Notes: generated from the sequence alone by a model not told the origin. A stretch of 64,000 nt of DNA from Clostridium sp. 1001275B_160808_H3 (GCF_015550425.1 NZ_JADNAT010000002.1:1-64000); one strand, 5' to 3'. Shown: positions 26,218-36,200, numbered from the stretch's first letter. Translations and numbers: made by a program.

Positions 26218-27772
26218 GAAGAAGTCTAAAAAAGAGAAAGTTAAGAAAGAAAGAGTTGGTCTTATAAAGGGAATAAGAAACTTAATCTTAAAGATTTTTT
26301 GTAAACTTTATAATTCAATACTAGGAGTTAAAATTAGAGAGGTTTTAGAGTGGATTTATATAAGAATAGAAAAGAGTATACGATTTGAATTAATGCTTGT
26401 TTTTGCAATATGTTTTTTAGCTGCTTTTATGTTTTATGGATTTGCTAACAATGTCTTATCGAAAAATAAAACAATAACTAATCTTGAATATGATATTGGA
26501 GAAGTTCAGTCACATGCTAATTCTATTGCAAAGGAATTAAGTGGAGAATATGGATATAAAATAGAGGGTCTTAAAGAAGAAGAACAAATAAAAGAATTAT
26601 TAAACAGATACAATGATGGTAAAGCTAAAATTTACTTGACTGATTTAGATGGGAAAATATTATTTAAGGTCAATGGTGAATTTCAAGAAAAATTAGATAT
26701 ATATGCAATCATAGATAAAAGCAATTCTGTAGCAGAAGATGGAAGCGAACGAGTATTTCTTTATCCAGTAAATATAGGAGCGGACAGGGCTTATCTAATA
26801 TACTCAAAGATACCTACTCCTTATATATCATATGACTATTATGTGGATGAAAATTCATTTTTGGCGCTTGTGTTATCAGTTATTATGTTTATATCAATAT
26901 TTATTATAATAACAAATAAGAAAATGAAGTATATAGAAGAAATAGCGTCAGGTGTAAGAATTATATCGAATGGAGATTTATCATATAGGATAGAAGAAAA
27001 GGGAAAAGATGAAATAAAGAAATTAGCTGAAAATATAAATAATATGGCATCGGAAATAGAAAATAGAATTGATGCGGAAAGAAGAGCTGAAAAGACTAAA
27101 AGTGAGCTTATAACAAATGTTTCACATGATTTAAGAACTCCTTTAACATCTGTAATGGGATATATAGGACTTGTCAAAGATGGAAAATATGAAGATGAAA
27201 ATATGATGAAGGAGTATTTGAATATAGCATTTAATAAATCTAATCAACTTAAGGAATTAATAGAAGATTTATTTGAATATACAAAACTCAACAATAAAGG
27301 AATAGTTTTGGGAAAAAACAAAGTAAATATAGTTGAATTCTTATCTCAAATAATAGAAGAGTATATTCCTGTATTTGAAGAAAATGAAATAGAAGTAGTT
27401 AAAAAGTTTGTAGATGAAAAATGTATGGTAGAAATAGATGCCGGGAAAATGGTTAGAGTCTTTGAAAATCTATTTTCAAATGCCATTAAATATTCTTTTA
27501 AGCCAGGAAGTGTAATAGTATCTGCATATGAAAATAATGGATTTGTAAACATTACTATAAAAAATAGAGGAGAACATATACCAAAAGAAAAAGTGGAGAG
27601 ACTATTTGATAGATTTTATAGAGTAGATGAAGCTAGAAATTCTAATACCAAAGGAAGTGGTCTTGGCCTTGCTATTTCTAAAAATATAGTAGAACTTCAT
27701 AATGGTAGTATATGGGCCGAATGTGTTGGTAATGAGATAAGTTTCTTTATAAAGTTAAAAGTAATTAGATAA
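26207..27772 (+). CDS. Sensor histidine kinase (VanS-like layout)
   Basis: A 521-residue membrane kinase. A Lys-rich cytoplasmic N-terminal extension of about 60 residues precedes membrane segment 1 (about 63-82); an extracytoplasmic sensor runs to about 215, then segment 2 (about 217-237), HAMP, the HisKA box VSHDLRTPLTSV, and the ATPase domain with the N box NLFSNAIKYS and GSGLGLAISKNIVELHNG. The start is a TTG that overlaps the regulator by 11 nt; no later ATG precedes the first membrane segment. The basic extension is unusual for this family. The signal is unknown. Confidence 0.9.
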   Translation: MIGKKKSKKEKVKKERVGLIKGIRNLILKIFCKLYNSILGVKIREVLEWIYIRIEKSIRFELMLVFAICFLAAFMFYGFANNVLSKNKTITNLEYDIGEVQSHANSIAKELSGEYGYKIEGLKEEEQIKELLNRYNDGKAKIYLTDLDGKILFKVNGEFQEKLDIYAIIDKSNSVAEDGSERVFLYPVNIGADRAYLIYSKIPTPYISYDYYVDENSFLALVLSVIMFISIFIIITNKKMKYIEEIASGVRIISNGDLSYRIEEKGKDEIKKLAENINNMASEIENRIDAERRAEKTKSELITNVSHDLRTPLTSVMGYIGLVKDGKYEDENMMKEYLNIAFNKSNQLKELIEDLFEYTKLNNKGIVLGKNKVNIVEFLSQIIEEYIPVFEENEIEVVKKFVDEKCMVEIDAGKMVRVFENLFSNAIKYSFKPGSVIVSAYENNGFVNITIKNRGEHIPKEKVERLFDRFYRVDEARNSNTKGSGLGLAISKNIVELHNGSIWAECVGNEISFFIKLKVIR

Positions 27773-27840
27773 TAAATAAAAGTAACCTTTAAGAAAAATC
27801 GTAATAAACTAATATAGAGAATATTTTTCTTGGAGGAAAA

Positions 27841-28782
27841 ATGCAAAATAAAAATCCTAATAGTAGATTTGGAATAGACATAAATGAATATACACAAGAG
27901 GTTAATTTTCAAACTCTAGCAAGAACAATAGATTTTTTATATCTAAGAGCATCAGGTTCAGGATCGGGAAGATTTAGAGTTGATAGGAGATTCTTAGAAT
28001 TCGCTAAAGCTGCTAGAGATTATGGAATACCAGTAGGAGCATATCACTATGCTTTACCTTCATATGATTTAACTACTGCAGATTCTCAATGTGACGAGTT
28101 CATAGACATATTACAGGAAGGGTTTGGAGAAAAAGATTACGGAGATTTATTTCCAGTAGTAGATGTTGAAGCACCAATAGATAATAAAATAAGTACAAAA
28201 GCATTAATTGATTGGGTAGATAGATTTAGAAAAAGGTTCGAGAGAAAAACTAGAAGAAGATTAATGTTATATACAGGAGCTTTTTTTATAGAGCTATATA
28301 ATGACTTTAAATTACCTAATGGAACACAACCACTAAAAAATATGCCTTTATGGATAGCGATGTATACAAATGTTCCAGTTAATCCACCATATCCTCCAAA
28401 TTTAGGTGGATGGACGAGATGGAGAATATGGCAATTTAGTGAAGGTCAAGTAGTTAATGGTGTTGGAAATCCTGTTGATGCCAATTGGGGTCCTGATAAT
28501 TTAGATTTACTTATGCAACCGAGACAGGTAAGAGATTTAAGAGCTGTCAAGGAAGGTGGATTATTAAAGGTTTCATGGAGAAGAAATGATGATGCTGATT
28601 TATTGGGATATAATATTTTTGAGAATGGCTATTGGATTGGAACAGTAGGAAAAAATGATACAAGTTTTGAAATAAGATTATCTGAATTACCTGTTAAAAC
28701 AACTTCTCCTGTAAATATAACTATAGAAGCTTTTGATTATGATGGAGAAACATCTAGAATTAGAAGTAGAGTTACTGTCTAA
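27841..28782 (+). CDS. GH25 lysozyme-like protein with C-terminal Fn3-like domain
   Basis: A 313-residue protein. Residues about 8-215 are a glycoside hydrolase 25 muramidase fold: FGIDINEYT with the first catalytic Asp, FPVVDVEAP with the Asp/Glu pair, and WRIWQFSEG. Residues about 225-313 look like a fibronectin III-type beta domain. There is no signal peptide or lipobox and no phage genes nearby, so how it reaches the wall is unclear; it may be released by lysis, act in the spore mother cell, or be exported otherwise. A 9-bp inverted repeat (27791-27799 with 27823-27831) abuts the GGAGG ribosome site. Confidence 0.85.
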   Translation: MQNKNPNSRFGIDINEYTQEVNFQTLARTIDFLYLRASGSGSGRFRVDRRFLEFAKAARDYGIPVGAYHYALPSYDLTTADSQCDEFIDILQEGFGEKDYGDLFPVVDVEAPIDNKISTKALIDWVDRFRKRFERKTRRRLMLYTGAFFIELYNDFKLPNGTQPLKNMPLWIAMYTNVPVNPPYPPNLGGWTRWRIWQFSEGQVVNGVGNPVDANWGPDNLDLLMQPRQVRDLRAVKEGGLLKVSWRRNDDADLLGYNIFENGYWIGTVGKNDTSFEIRLSELPVKTTSPVNITIEAFDYDGETSRIRSRVTV

Positions 28783-28821
28783 AATATTTACATTAAAACA
28801 TTAAAATAATACTAATTATAG

Positions 28822-28859
28822 AGCTTATAATATTAAAGGTAATTATAATATTATAAGCT
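28822..28859 (+). terminator. Terminator after the GH25 gene
   Basis: A perfect 13-bp stem (28822-28834 with 28847-28859), 12-nt loop, then an AT-rich tail with T4. A separate 14-bp palindrome, ATTAAGTACTTAAT, follows at 28904-28917 beside a TTGACA (28879-28884). Confidence 0.7.
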
Positions 28860-29063
28860 TTAATTATTTTATATTTGATTGACAAAAAATCATGAATTTT
28901 TTTATTAAGTACTTAATTAAAGTTAATTATTTTATTCATATAAATATATTAAAATAAACTGTAGAATATAACATAATATTAATGATATAGTAGTATTATA
29001 ATTATAGGGAATAATAATATTTTCGTAATTTTTGTTATGCTTATTTAGAAAGGAGTGGGGCAG

Positions 29064-30536
29064 TTGGAGGAACAAAAAAATAATTTAAAAAAGACTATAT
29101 CTCCCAAATATAAAAATACAGTAATAGCTGCAATAGCTATAGCAATAATAATTATAGTAGGAATTATAAGTTATATTTTTTCAGTAAATAATAGAGTAGC
29201 AGCATGGGAGAATAAGGTTTATCCGGGGATTGCTGTATATGGTGTTGAGTTAGGTGGATTAAGTAAAGAAGAAGCTACAAACTCTTTAAACGAAAAATTA
29301 TCAAATCTTATTATGGACAAGAAGTTAGATATTTTGGTTGGTGATAAGAAGTTAGAGTTAGCTTATAGTGAAATAAAGCCTAAATATGACATAGAATCAA
29401 TAGCAGAGGAAGCTTTTAATTATGGGAAAGATGGTGGAATGTTTAGTAAAAATTCACTAATTAAAAATGATGATGATATTAACATAGAAGCTAAGATTAC
29501 ATATGATGAAGAAAGTTTAAAGGCTTTTGAAGAAAAGGTTAAAACTGAAGTAAATGTAGCTCCGAAAGATGCTACTATAGAAATAAATTCAGGAAACATA
29601 GTGGTTACATCAGAAGTTGTTGGAAAGAAGATAGACGAAGAAGAGCTTCATAATAAACTAGTTGAAAATATTAATGGAGATCCAACTAATACTGTTGAAT
29701 TAACATTTGAGCTAAAAGAAGAACAAGCAAAAGTAAAAGCAGAAGATTTAAATAAAGTAACTGGAAAAATAAGCGGTTATAGTAGTAGTTATAAAGATAC
29801 TGGAGATGGTAGGGTTAAAAATATGCAAATTGCAGCTCAAATTGTAAATGGAACGGTAGTAATGCCAGGAGAAGAGTTTAGCTACAATGCATTAATTGGA
29901 GATACAACCCCAGATAAAGGATATGAAAAAGCTAATACATATATTGGAAATGAAATTGTTCCAGACTACGGTGGAGGAATATGTCAAGTATCAACAACTC
30001 TTTATAGAGCAGCAATGAGAGCAAATTTAAGATCAACAGAAAGAATGAATCATTCCTTAACTGTTTCTTATTCAGAACCTGGATTAGATGCAACAGTTGC
30101 AAATGGTGTTATAGACTATAAATTCAAGAATTCATATGATTTTCCAGTTTACATTCAAGGATATGTAGCTGGAGGAACAGTATCATTTAACATATATGGT
30201 AATGTAGAAGCTATGGGTGGAAAAACTTATGAGCTTGTAAATGAAGTTCATGAAAAATACAATCCAGAAGTTAAGTATGAAGATGATCCAACTATGGAAG
30301 AAGGTACTGAAAAAGTTGTATCACATGGAATGCCAGGTTATAAGGCAAGCTCTTATCAAATAACATATGAAAATGGTGTTGAAGTGGATAGAGAGTTTAT
30401 AGCTACAGATGTTTATTTAACAACCAATACAGTTATAAAAAGAGGAACTAAAAAGAAAGAAACTCCTCAAAATTCAACTAATAAAACAGAAGAGAAACCA
30501 CAAACTTCTACTGAAGAGAAAAAACCAAATCAATAA
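29064..30536 (+). CDS. VanW family protein with PG-binding and G5 domains
   Basis: A 490-residue envelope protein. One membrane anchor lies at about residues 14-38; a PG_binding_4-type region follows (PGIAVYGVELGGLSKEEA), then the VanW domain (MPGEEFSYNALIGDTTPDKG, VPDYGGGICQVSTTLY) and a C-terminal G5-like domain before a Lys/Thr/Pro-rich tail. The start is TTG at 29064 because AAGGAGTGGGG is 5-8 nt upstream; the GTG at 29055 lies inside that ribosome site. VanW proteins occur beside vancomycin operons, but chromosomal copies like this are common in clostridia and imply wall metabolism, not resistance. Confidence 0.88.
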   Translation: MEEQKNNLKKTISPKYKNTVIAAIAIAIIIIVGIISYIFSVNNRVAAWENKVYPGIAVYGVELGGLSKEEATNSLNEKLSNLIMDKKLDILVGDKKLELAYSEIKPKYDIESIAEEAFNYGKDGGMFSKNSLIKNDDDINIEAKITYDEESLKAFEEKVKTEVNVAPKDATIEINSGNIVVTSEVVGKKIDEEELHNKLVENINGDPTNTVELTFELKEEQAKVKAEDLNKVTGKISGYSSSYKDTGDGRVKNMQIAAQIVNGTVVMPGEEFSYNALIGDTTPDKGYEKANTYIGNEIVPDYGGGICQVSTTLYRAAMRANLRSTERMNHSLTVSYSEPGLDATVANGVIDYKFKNSYDFPVYIQGYVAGGTVSFNIYGNVEAMGGKTYELVNEVHEKYNPEVKYEDDPTMEEGTEKVVSHGMPGYKASSYQITYENGVEVDREFIATDVYLTTNTVIKRGTKKKETPQNSTNKTEEKPQTSTEEKKPNQ

Positions 30537-30545
30537 TAGATATAA

Positions 30546-30580
30546 AATAGAATGGATATATTAACCATTCTATTTTTTTA
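30546..30580 (+). terminator. Terminator after the vanW-like gene
   Basis: A 10-bp stem (30546-30555 with 30565-30574) with a 9-nt loop and T7. Confidence 0.85.
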
Positions 30581-30693
30581 TAATTTTTTTAGTTAAATAG
30601 AATAATAAATGTTAGAAAGACTATAAGTTTATTGTCGAAAATCTAGCATAATGATATTATAATAATATGAAAATGTGAATAAAGGAGTATTTT

Positions 30694-31530
30694 ATGGAAT
30701 ACAAAATGGTTTGTATTGATATGGATGGAACTTTACTAGGTAAAGGGAAAAAAATATCCGAAGAAAGCAAAAAAGTAATAAAAGAAATTCATGAAAAGGG
30801 TGTAGAAATAGTAGTAACTACAGGGAGAATTTATAACAATGCAGCATATTATTCACATCTTTTAGGAGTTGAATCACCTGTTATTGCAGCTAACGGAGCT
30901 ATTGTTAGGGAGAAAAATACAAATAAAGTTATATATGAAAAACCAATTGAAACAGAAGAGTGTATTAGGCTAGTTGAAATGCTATATAAAATGAAGATGC
31001 ATTTTCATTTTTATACTTTAGATAGTATATATTGTAGTAATAGGATTACAGAGCTTGGAACTAAATTATATATGACAAAACAAATAGGGTATGATAATTT
31101 AAAAATAAATTATTATGTTATCAATAATATAGAAAAGTGGAAAAAGTTTTTTAGAAAAAATCATGGGAAAATAACTAAATGTATAGCTTTTTCAACAAAA
31201 CCAGAGAAGATTGAAAAAGTTAAAAACCATCTAAATAGTTTAAATAGTATAGTATATTACGGCTCAGGGAAAAGAAGCGTTGAAATTAATAGTAAAGGTG
31301 CATCTAAAGGTAATGCTGTAAAAGCTTTAGCAAATTATTACGGTTTTAAAAGAGAAGAAATTATATGTATTGGAGATAATGAAAATGATTTATCTATGCT
31401 TGAGTATGCTGGAATTGGAATAGCAATGGGTAATGCAATAGAACCAGTAAAAAAATTAGCAGATTATATTACTGATACTAATATTGAAAATGGTGTTGAA
31501 AAAGCTATAAAAAAATTCTTTAAACTTTAG
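30694..31530 (+). CDS. Cof-type HAD family hydrolase
   Basis: A 278-residue HAD phosphatase with a C2B cap. Motif I is DMDGTLLG with both catalytic Asp, motif II is VVTTGR, motif III uses Lys in the SKGASKGNAVKAL region, and motif IV is GDNENDLSML. Family members remove phosphate from sugar phosphates, flavin mononucleotide or pyridoxal phosphate; the substrate cannot be chosen here. AAAGGAG precedes the ATG. It has no obvious operon partners; a hairpin and T-run lie before the next gene. Confidence 0.92.
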   Translation: MEYKMVCIDMDGTLLGKGKKISEESKKVIKEIHEKGVEIVVTTGRIYNNAAYYSHLLGVESPVIAANGAIVREKNTNKVIYEKPIETEECIRLVEMLYKMKMHFHFYTLDSIYCSNRITELGTKLYMTKQIGYDNLKINYYVINNIEKWKKFFRKNHGKITKCIAFSTKPEKIEKVKNHLNSLNSIVYYGSGKRSVEINSKGASKGNAVKALANYYGFKREEIICIGDNENDLSMLEYAGIGIAMGNAIEPVKKLADYITDTNIENGVEKAIKKFFKL

Positions 31531-31764
31531 ATTTTTAAGTATTAAAAAATTTTCAATTAGATATTAATCATTAGATAACATTACTTTTATAAAATAAAAA
31601 AACAACTTTGAAAGAAAAGACAATAGAATATTTACTTGATTCGAAATCAAAAAATACTTAATAGGAATATTATTTTTATAATATAAAATAATATTATGTT
31701 AATAAATGCTAAATGTTTTGACTAATCAAGATTCATATAGTATCATTTTTTATATAGTTTTACT

Positions 31765-31793
31765 AAAGTAAGATGATTTCATCTTGCTTTTTT
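31765..31793 (+). terminator. Hairpin terminator upstream of trmL
   Basis: An 11-bp stem with a G-T pair (31765-31775 with 31780-31790), 4-nt loop, T6. It lies 8 nt before the trmL ribosome site, so it may act as an attenuator of trmL as well as ending the upstream transcript. Confidence 0.65.
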
Positions 31794-31810
31794 AATCGGA
31801 GGTAAGAAAA

Positions 31811-32272
31811 TTGAATTTAAATATAGTTTTATACCAACCAGAAATACCACAAAATACAGGTAATATTGCAAGAACCTGTGTTTTAACAAATTCAACACTA
31901 CATTTAATTAAACCTATGGGCTTTAAAATAGATGATAAACAAGTAAAGCGTGCTGGATTAGATTATTGGAGTGAATTAAAGCTTGAAATGCATGAAAGCT
32001 ATGAAGATTTTATGAACAAATATGGAAATGAAAGAATATTTTTAGCTACAACTCATGGTGGGGTACATTATGATGAAGCTTCATTTAAAGAAGGGGATTT
32101 TATAATGTTTGGAAGAGAATCTTCAGGTGTTCCAGAAGAAGTACATAACAATCATGAAGGAATAAGAGTGCCAATGATCAAAACGAGTACAAGAAGTTTA
32201 AATCTTTCAAATACAGTTGCAATTGTTGCATACGAAGCTTTAAGGCAAATTGGTTTTCCTGAAATGAAATAA
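31811..32272 (+). CDS. trmL: tRNA (cytidine(34)-2'-O)-methyltransferase
   Basis: A 153-residue SPOUT methyltransferase that 2'-O-methylates the wobble nucleotide of tRNA-Leu isoacceptors. The knot motifs are present: QPEIPQNTGNIARTC, FGRESSGVP and SLNLSNTVAIVAYEALRQ. Length fits the minimal TrmL. The start is TTG at 31811, with CGGAGGTAAG just upstream. A DegV gene follows by 17 nt and probably shares the transcript. Confidence 0.95.
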   Translation: MNLNIVLYQPEIPQNTGNIARTCVLTNSTLHLIKPMGFKIDDKQVKRAGLDYWSELKLEMHESYEDFMNKYGNERIFLATTHGGVHYDEASFKEGDFIMFGRESSGVPEEVHNNHEGIRVPMIKTSTRSLNLSNTVAIVAYEALRQIGFPEMK

Positions 32273-32289
32273 ATTTAGGGGGAATAGAA

Positions 32290-33126
32290 GTGGAAAAGAT
32301 AAAAATATTAACAGATAGTTGCTTAGATCTTCCAGAAGAGTTAATTAAACAAAATAATATAGAAGTTATACCAGTTTTAATTAATTTTGGTGATAAAAGT
32401 TATATTGATAGAGAAGAAATTAATTTAGAACAAATGCAAGAAAAAATACAAAGTGAACAAATACTTCCAACTACAGCACAAATTACTCCGGTTAGATTTG
32501 AAGAAATCTTTAGAAAGTATTTAGATGAAGGTTATAAAGTTTTAACAATCCTTATGTCATCTAATATGAGTGGAACATATAATTCAGCATGTATTGCAAA
32601 AGATATGATTGAATCTGATGATATAGTTATAGTGGATACACAAGTTATAACATCTGCTCAAGGTTTCTTTGTTTTGAAGGCTTGTGAGCTTAGAGATAAA
32701 GGATATAGCGCAGAAGCTATAAAGGAAGAAATAATAAAAATGATACCTAAAATGAATGCATCATTATGCTTTGAATCCTTAGAAAACCTAGTTAGAGGTG
32801 GAAGAATATCAAAGACTGCTGGTGTTATTGGAACAGCATTAGGACTTAGAGTAATAATTGGGTTCGAAGATGGAATGATGACTGCAAAAGATAAGGTAAG
32901 AGGTAATAAAAAAGCATTAAAGAAGATAATATCAGATTATGAATCAAGCAATCCAGATAAAAATGAGCCAGTTATATTAATCGAAATAGAAAGCCCAGAA
33001 ATGAAGGGTGAACTTAAAAAATATTTAGAGGATAACAATATAAAATATATTGAAACAAAACCAGGTTGTGCAGTTGGAATACATTCTGGTACAAGAGTAA
33101 GTGGTCTATTTTTTATAAGCAAATAA
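32290..33126 (+). CDS. DegV family protein (fatty-acid-binding FakB type)
   Basis: A 278-residue two-domain DegV protein. The N terminus has ILTDSCLDLPEELI, the lipid-site block MSSNMSGTYNSA follows, and ENLVRGGRISKTAG is the conserved C-domain motif. FakB proteins bind fatty acids for phosphorylation by FakA; no fakA gene is in the window, so the role is inferred from family. GTG at 32290 is the start, with GGGGGA upstream. A second DegV gene lies at 44.6 kb and differs in sequence, so the two may prefer different fatty acids. Confidence 0.9.
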   Translation: MEKIKILTDSCLDLPEELIKQNNIEVIPVLINFGDKSYIDREEINLEQMQEKIQSEQILPTTAQITPVRFEEIFRKYLDEGYKVLTILMSSNMSGTYNSACIAKDMIESDDIVIVDTQVITSAQGFFVLKACELRDKGYSAEAIKEEIIKMIPKMNASLCFESLENLVRGGRISKTAGVIGTALGLRVIIGFEDGMMTAKDKVRGNKKALKKIISDYESSNPDKNEPVILIEIESPEMKGELKKYLEDNNIKYIETKPGCAVGIHSGTRVSGLFFISK

Positions 33127-33250
33127 GTTTTAAATAGTTTTGAATAACTTAAAAGATATAAAATAAGAGTACAAACTAAATATATGGAATAATAAATAAA
33201 TTTTTTAGAATAAATAACTTTTATAATAAATAACTTTTATAATAAGACTA

Positions 33251-33285
33251 AAAAGATAAAGAGTAAATTCTTTATCTTTTTTATT
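33251..33285 (+). terminator. Terminator after trmL-degV
   Basis: A perfect 12-bp stem (33251-33262 with 33269-33280), 6-nt loop, T-rich tail. Confidence 0.85.
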
Positions 33286-33356
33286 TTGTAAAAAAGACAA
33301 ACTGAATTTTTATATATTTATTTGGGTAACCTAAAGTAAAAAGGAAGGTGGTTACA

Positions 33357-34409
33357 GTGAATAAACAAAGACTATTTTTACTAACTCTAAGTATATGTCT
33401 AATTAGTATGCTTGTAAGTTGTGGAGTGCTTAATAGTCACGTAATAGATTTAGATAGACTGAAAGTAGCTTATGTTATTAATAAAGGATGTTTAGAAGAT
33501 AAGGGGCTTAATCAGTTAGGGTTAGAAGGAATAAATAAATCTATTATAGAAGATAGCATTAAATTAACTATCATAGAAATAGACAGAGATGATGAAGAAA
33601 GTTTTCAAAAGCAATTTATAAAAGCAGTTAAAAGTAATGATTTAATAATTGTAGTTGGTGAAGAGTTTAAAAATGTAGTTAATGAAGCTGCAACAAACTA
33701 TAGAAATAAAAGGTTCATAGTTACTACTAATAAGATAAGAGAAAGTAATGTCCAAAATGTAGATTTTAAATATGAAGAGGGCGGATTTTTAGTAGGGGCA
33801 ATAGCAGGAAAGAGAAGCAGTAATAAAGATGTTGGATATATAGCTATTAAGGATAATGAACCAAATAAGTTATTATTATCAGGTTATATGGCAGGGATTA
33901 AAGTTACTAATCCAAAAGCATTATCAAAATTATTATCAGAAGAAAATGTAAAATACGTTGAAGATTGTGCAAATGTTGATTTAGCATATGAACAGGCAAT
34001 AGAACTTTATGATAAGGGTTGTGAAGTTATTTTAACAGCCGCAGGTAGAGCTTCTGAAGGAGTTTTTAAAGCCGCTAAAGAAAAAGGGAAGTATGTAATT
34101 AACAGCGGTATGAATGCACAAGAGGTTTATAGTGATTATAAGGATAATATACTTGCATCTTTAGTAATTAGATTTGATGATATTCTTTATAAAAGTATAT
34201 CAGAAGCAAATGATGGCATGTTTAAGAGCGGAGAAATAAACAAAATAAATGAGGGCTTAAAAGAGAATACAATTGAAATAATTATGAATGAGTCAATATT
34301 AGATAAAGAAACAATTAATTTAGTCAATAACTATAAAAGTGAAGTAATCAAAGAAAAGATTGAAATTCCAAAGATAAAAGAAGAAGTCTTAGAATTTAGA
34401 GTACAATAA
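33357..34409 (+). CDS. BMP family (nucleoside-binding type) lipoprotein
   Basis: A 350-residue lipoprotein. A signal peptide ends in the lipobox LVSC (Cys about residue 21). The mature part is a BMP/Med-type periplasmic-binding fold (KVAYVINKG, then GLEGINKS, GGFLVGAIAGKRS, VGYIAIKDNE and AAGRASEGVFKAAKEKGKYV). Typical BMP proteins bind nucleosides and serve an ABC importer, but no transporter genes are adjacent and the start of the domain is shorter than usual, so it may be a solitary sensor. GTG at 33357 is preferred over 33348 since GGAAGGTGG overlaps the latter. Confidence 0.82.
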   Translation: MNKQRLFLLTLSICLISMLVSCGVLNSHVIDLDRLKVAYVINKGCLEDKGLNQLGLEGINKSIIEDSIKLTIIEIDRDDEESFQKQFIKAVKSNDLIIVVGEEFKNVVNEAATNYRNKRFIVTTNKIRESNVQNVDFKYEEGGFLVGAIAGKRSSNKDVGYIAIKDNEPNKLLLSGYMAGIKVTNPKALSKLLSEENVKYVEDCANVDLAYEQAIELYDKGCEVILTAAGRASEGVFKAAKEKGKYVINSGMNAQEVYSDYKDNILASLVIRFDDILYKSISEANDGMFKSGEINKINEGLKENTIEIIMNESILDKETINLVNNYKSEVIKEKIEIPKIKEEVLEFRVQ

Positions 34410-34424
34410 CCACTTGATATAACG

Positions 34425-34486
34425 TTTACTTACAGTATATACTAGTATTAAAGAGTGTTATCATTAATACTAGTATATTAAGTAAA
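34425..34486 (+). terminator. Long hairpin between the BMP gene and rpoN
   Basis: A 15-bp perfect stem (34437-34451 with 34464-34478) extends by another 7 bp after an internal loop (34425-34431 with 34480-34486). There is only a weak T-run, so it may be a terminator or a structured rpoN leader. Confidence 0.55.
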
Positions 34487-34531
34487 AGTTATAGTTTATA
34501 GTTTATAGTTTTAGAAATGAAGGTGTACTTT

Positions 34532-35914
34532 ATGAAATTAGACTTTAATTTAAATCTCACACAAGAGCAAAAATTAATAATGACCCAACAAATGCAGTTA
34601 TCTATAAAGCTTTTACAAATGTCAACTTATGATTTAAGAGAATATATAGAAAATGAGTTTGTGGAAAATCCAATACTAGAAGGTGATTTTGATTTTGTTC
34701 AAGAAGAAAAGGATTACGAAGATAAAATAGATTACAAGGAAATGATAAAATACCTAGAATTCGATAATTATGGCTCTCAAAGTTATGGAGACTATAATAA
34801 GGATGAAGATGTATCGCCTTTTAATTTTATATCACAAAAAGAGTCATTAACAGAGTATTTGCAGGAGCAATTACTTGAGATAGATGAGGATGAATTGAAA
34901 AAGGCAATAGTATCATATATGATTGAGAATATTGATGCAAGAGGATATTTGGACATGCCTCTAGAAGATATATGTAAAGAATTGAATATATCAATTGATT
35001 TAGGACAGGAGTCATTAGATATACTTCAAGATTTAGAGCCAGATGGCATAGGGGCTAGGGATCTTAGGGAATGTCTGAAGATACAGCTAATAAAAATGGG
35101 AATATTAGATGACAACTTAGAGATAATAATAGATGAATATCTAGATTTAATAGCGGATAATAAATTTAATACAATAGCTAAAAATTTGAAAATAACTCCC
35201 AAAGAAGCTCAAGATTTAGGGGATATAATTAAGGGGTTAGAGCCAAAGCCTTCTAGGGGATTTTATACAGGAGATGAGGTTAAGTTTATAATACCAGATG
35301 CGGCTATTAGAAATATAGACGGACAATATTTTGTTATTATGAATGATGGCGTTATACCAAGATTATCAATAAGTAATATATATAAAGATATCTTAAATAA
35401 TAAGGAAGATAAAAATACGGAAAACTATGTAAAAGAAAAATTAAATAGTGCTATGTTTTTAATAAAAAGTATAGAACAAAGAAAGAGTACTTTACTTAGA
35501 ATATTAGAAAAAACTGTGGAGAAGCAAAAAGAGTATTTTGATAAGGGACAAAAATATTTAAAGCCAATGACGATGAAAGAAATGGCTGAAGACCTTGGAA
35601 TTCATGAATCAACAGTAAGTAGAGCAATAAAAGACAAATATATATTAACAAGCCTTGGAACTGTAAAAATAAAAGATTTATTTACAACAGGTTTAAGTCA
35701 ATCTAAAGGTAATGGTGAAGATGTTGCTGTTGTTAATATAAAAAAACAAATAAAAGAAATGATAGGTGATGAGGATAAGAAAAAACCTTTGTCAGATCAA
35801 ATAATATGTGAAGAATTAAATAAGAAAAATTTAAATATATCTAGAAGAACAGTAGCAAAATATAGGGAAGAAATGGGGATAAAATCATCAAGCAAAAGAA
35901 AAAGAATAGAATGA
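34532..35914 (+). CDS. rpoN: RNA polymerase sigma-54 factor
   Basis: A 460-residue sigma-54. Region I is Gln/Leu-rich (LTQEQKLIMTQQMQLSIKLL), the core-binding domain follows, the HTH is MKEMAEDLGIHESTVSRAIK, and the C-terminal RpoN box reads RRTVAKYREEMGI, close to ARRTVAKYRE. The start at 34532 is chosen because GAAGGTG sits just upstream and the Met at 34517 lies before it. Sigma-54 needs AAA+ enhancer-binding activators; none is in the window, so its regulon is elsewhere. It directly precedes the cggR operon with about 375 nt between. Confidence 0.96.
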   Translation: MKLDFNLNLTQEQKLIMTQQMQLSIKLLQMSTYDLREYIENEFVENPILEGDFDFVQEEKDYEDKIDYKEMIKYLEFDNYGSQSYGDYNKDEDVSPFNFISQKESLTEYLQEQLLEIDEDELKKAIVSYMIENIDARGYLDMPLEDICKELNISIDLGQESLDILQDLEPDGIGARDLRECLKIQLIKMGILDDNLEIIIDEYLDLIADNKFNTIAKNLKITPKEAQDLGDIIKGLEPKPSRGFYTGDEVKFIIPDAAIRNIDGQYFVIMNDGVIPRLSISNIYKDILNNKEDKNTENYVKEKLNSAMFLIKSIEQRKSTLLRILEKTVEKQKEYFDKGQKYLKPMTMKEMAEDLGIHESTVSRAIKDKYILTSLGTVKIKDLFTTGLSQSKGNGEDVAVVNIKKQIKEMIGDEDKKKPLSDQIICEELNKKNLNISRRTVAKYREEMGIKSSSKRKRIE

Positions 35915-36200
35915 AAAGAGTATTATAAAAATAGAATAAAAAAGAATTAAAAAGGGGAATTTATAATAGAGATGATAGCTATTTATATTAAATATAGTAG
36001 AAATGAAAGTTGGCATTTCTATTATAAGTTCTTTTCTTAACTTATCAATTAAGTTTTTAATATCATATGTGTAGTTCGAACTGACTTTTTAGGTAAAGTA
36101 GTGATGGAAAAGGCAAACTTACATATGCTGGCTTTTATAGGATATATGAAGCTGTAATGCTAAAAACTTGTAAAACTTTTAGAAAAGTTTGAAGAAAGTA
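35915..36200 (+). other. Gene-free leader region upstream of cggR
   Basis: Holds a hairpin, TAGAAATG (35998-36005) with CATTTCTA (36014-36021), that lacks a T-run and may mark the rpoN 3' end. No ORF is supported. Confidence 0.4.

Noticed and set aside
27841..28782. A prophage endolysin marking a phage remnant
   Set aside because: No holin, integrase, portal, tail or att-like repeats are found on either side.
25504..30536. A vancomycin-resistance cluster (VanR/VanS-like system plus VanW)
   Set aside because: No vanHAX or vanXY genes are present, ddl is of the normal D-Ala-D-Ala type and VanW proteins are common chromosomal genes in clostridia.
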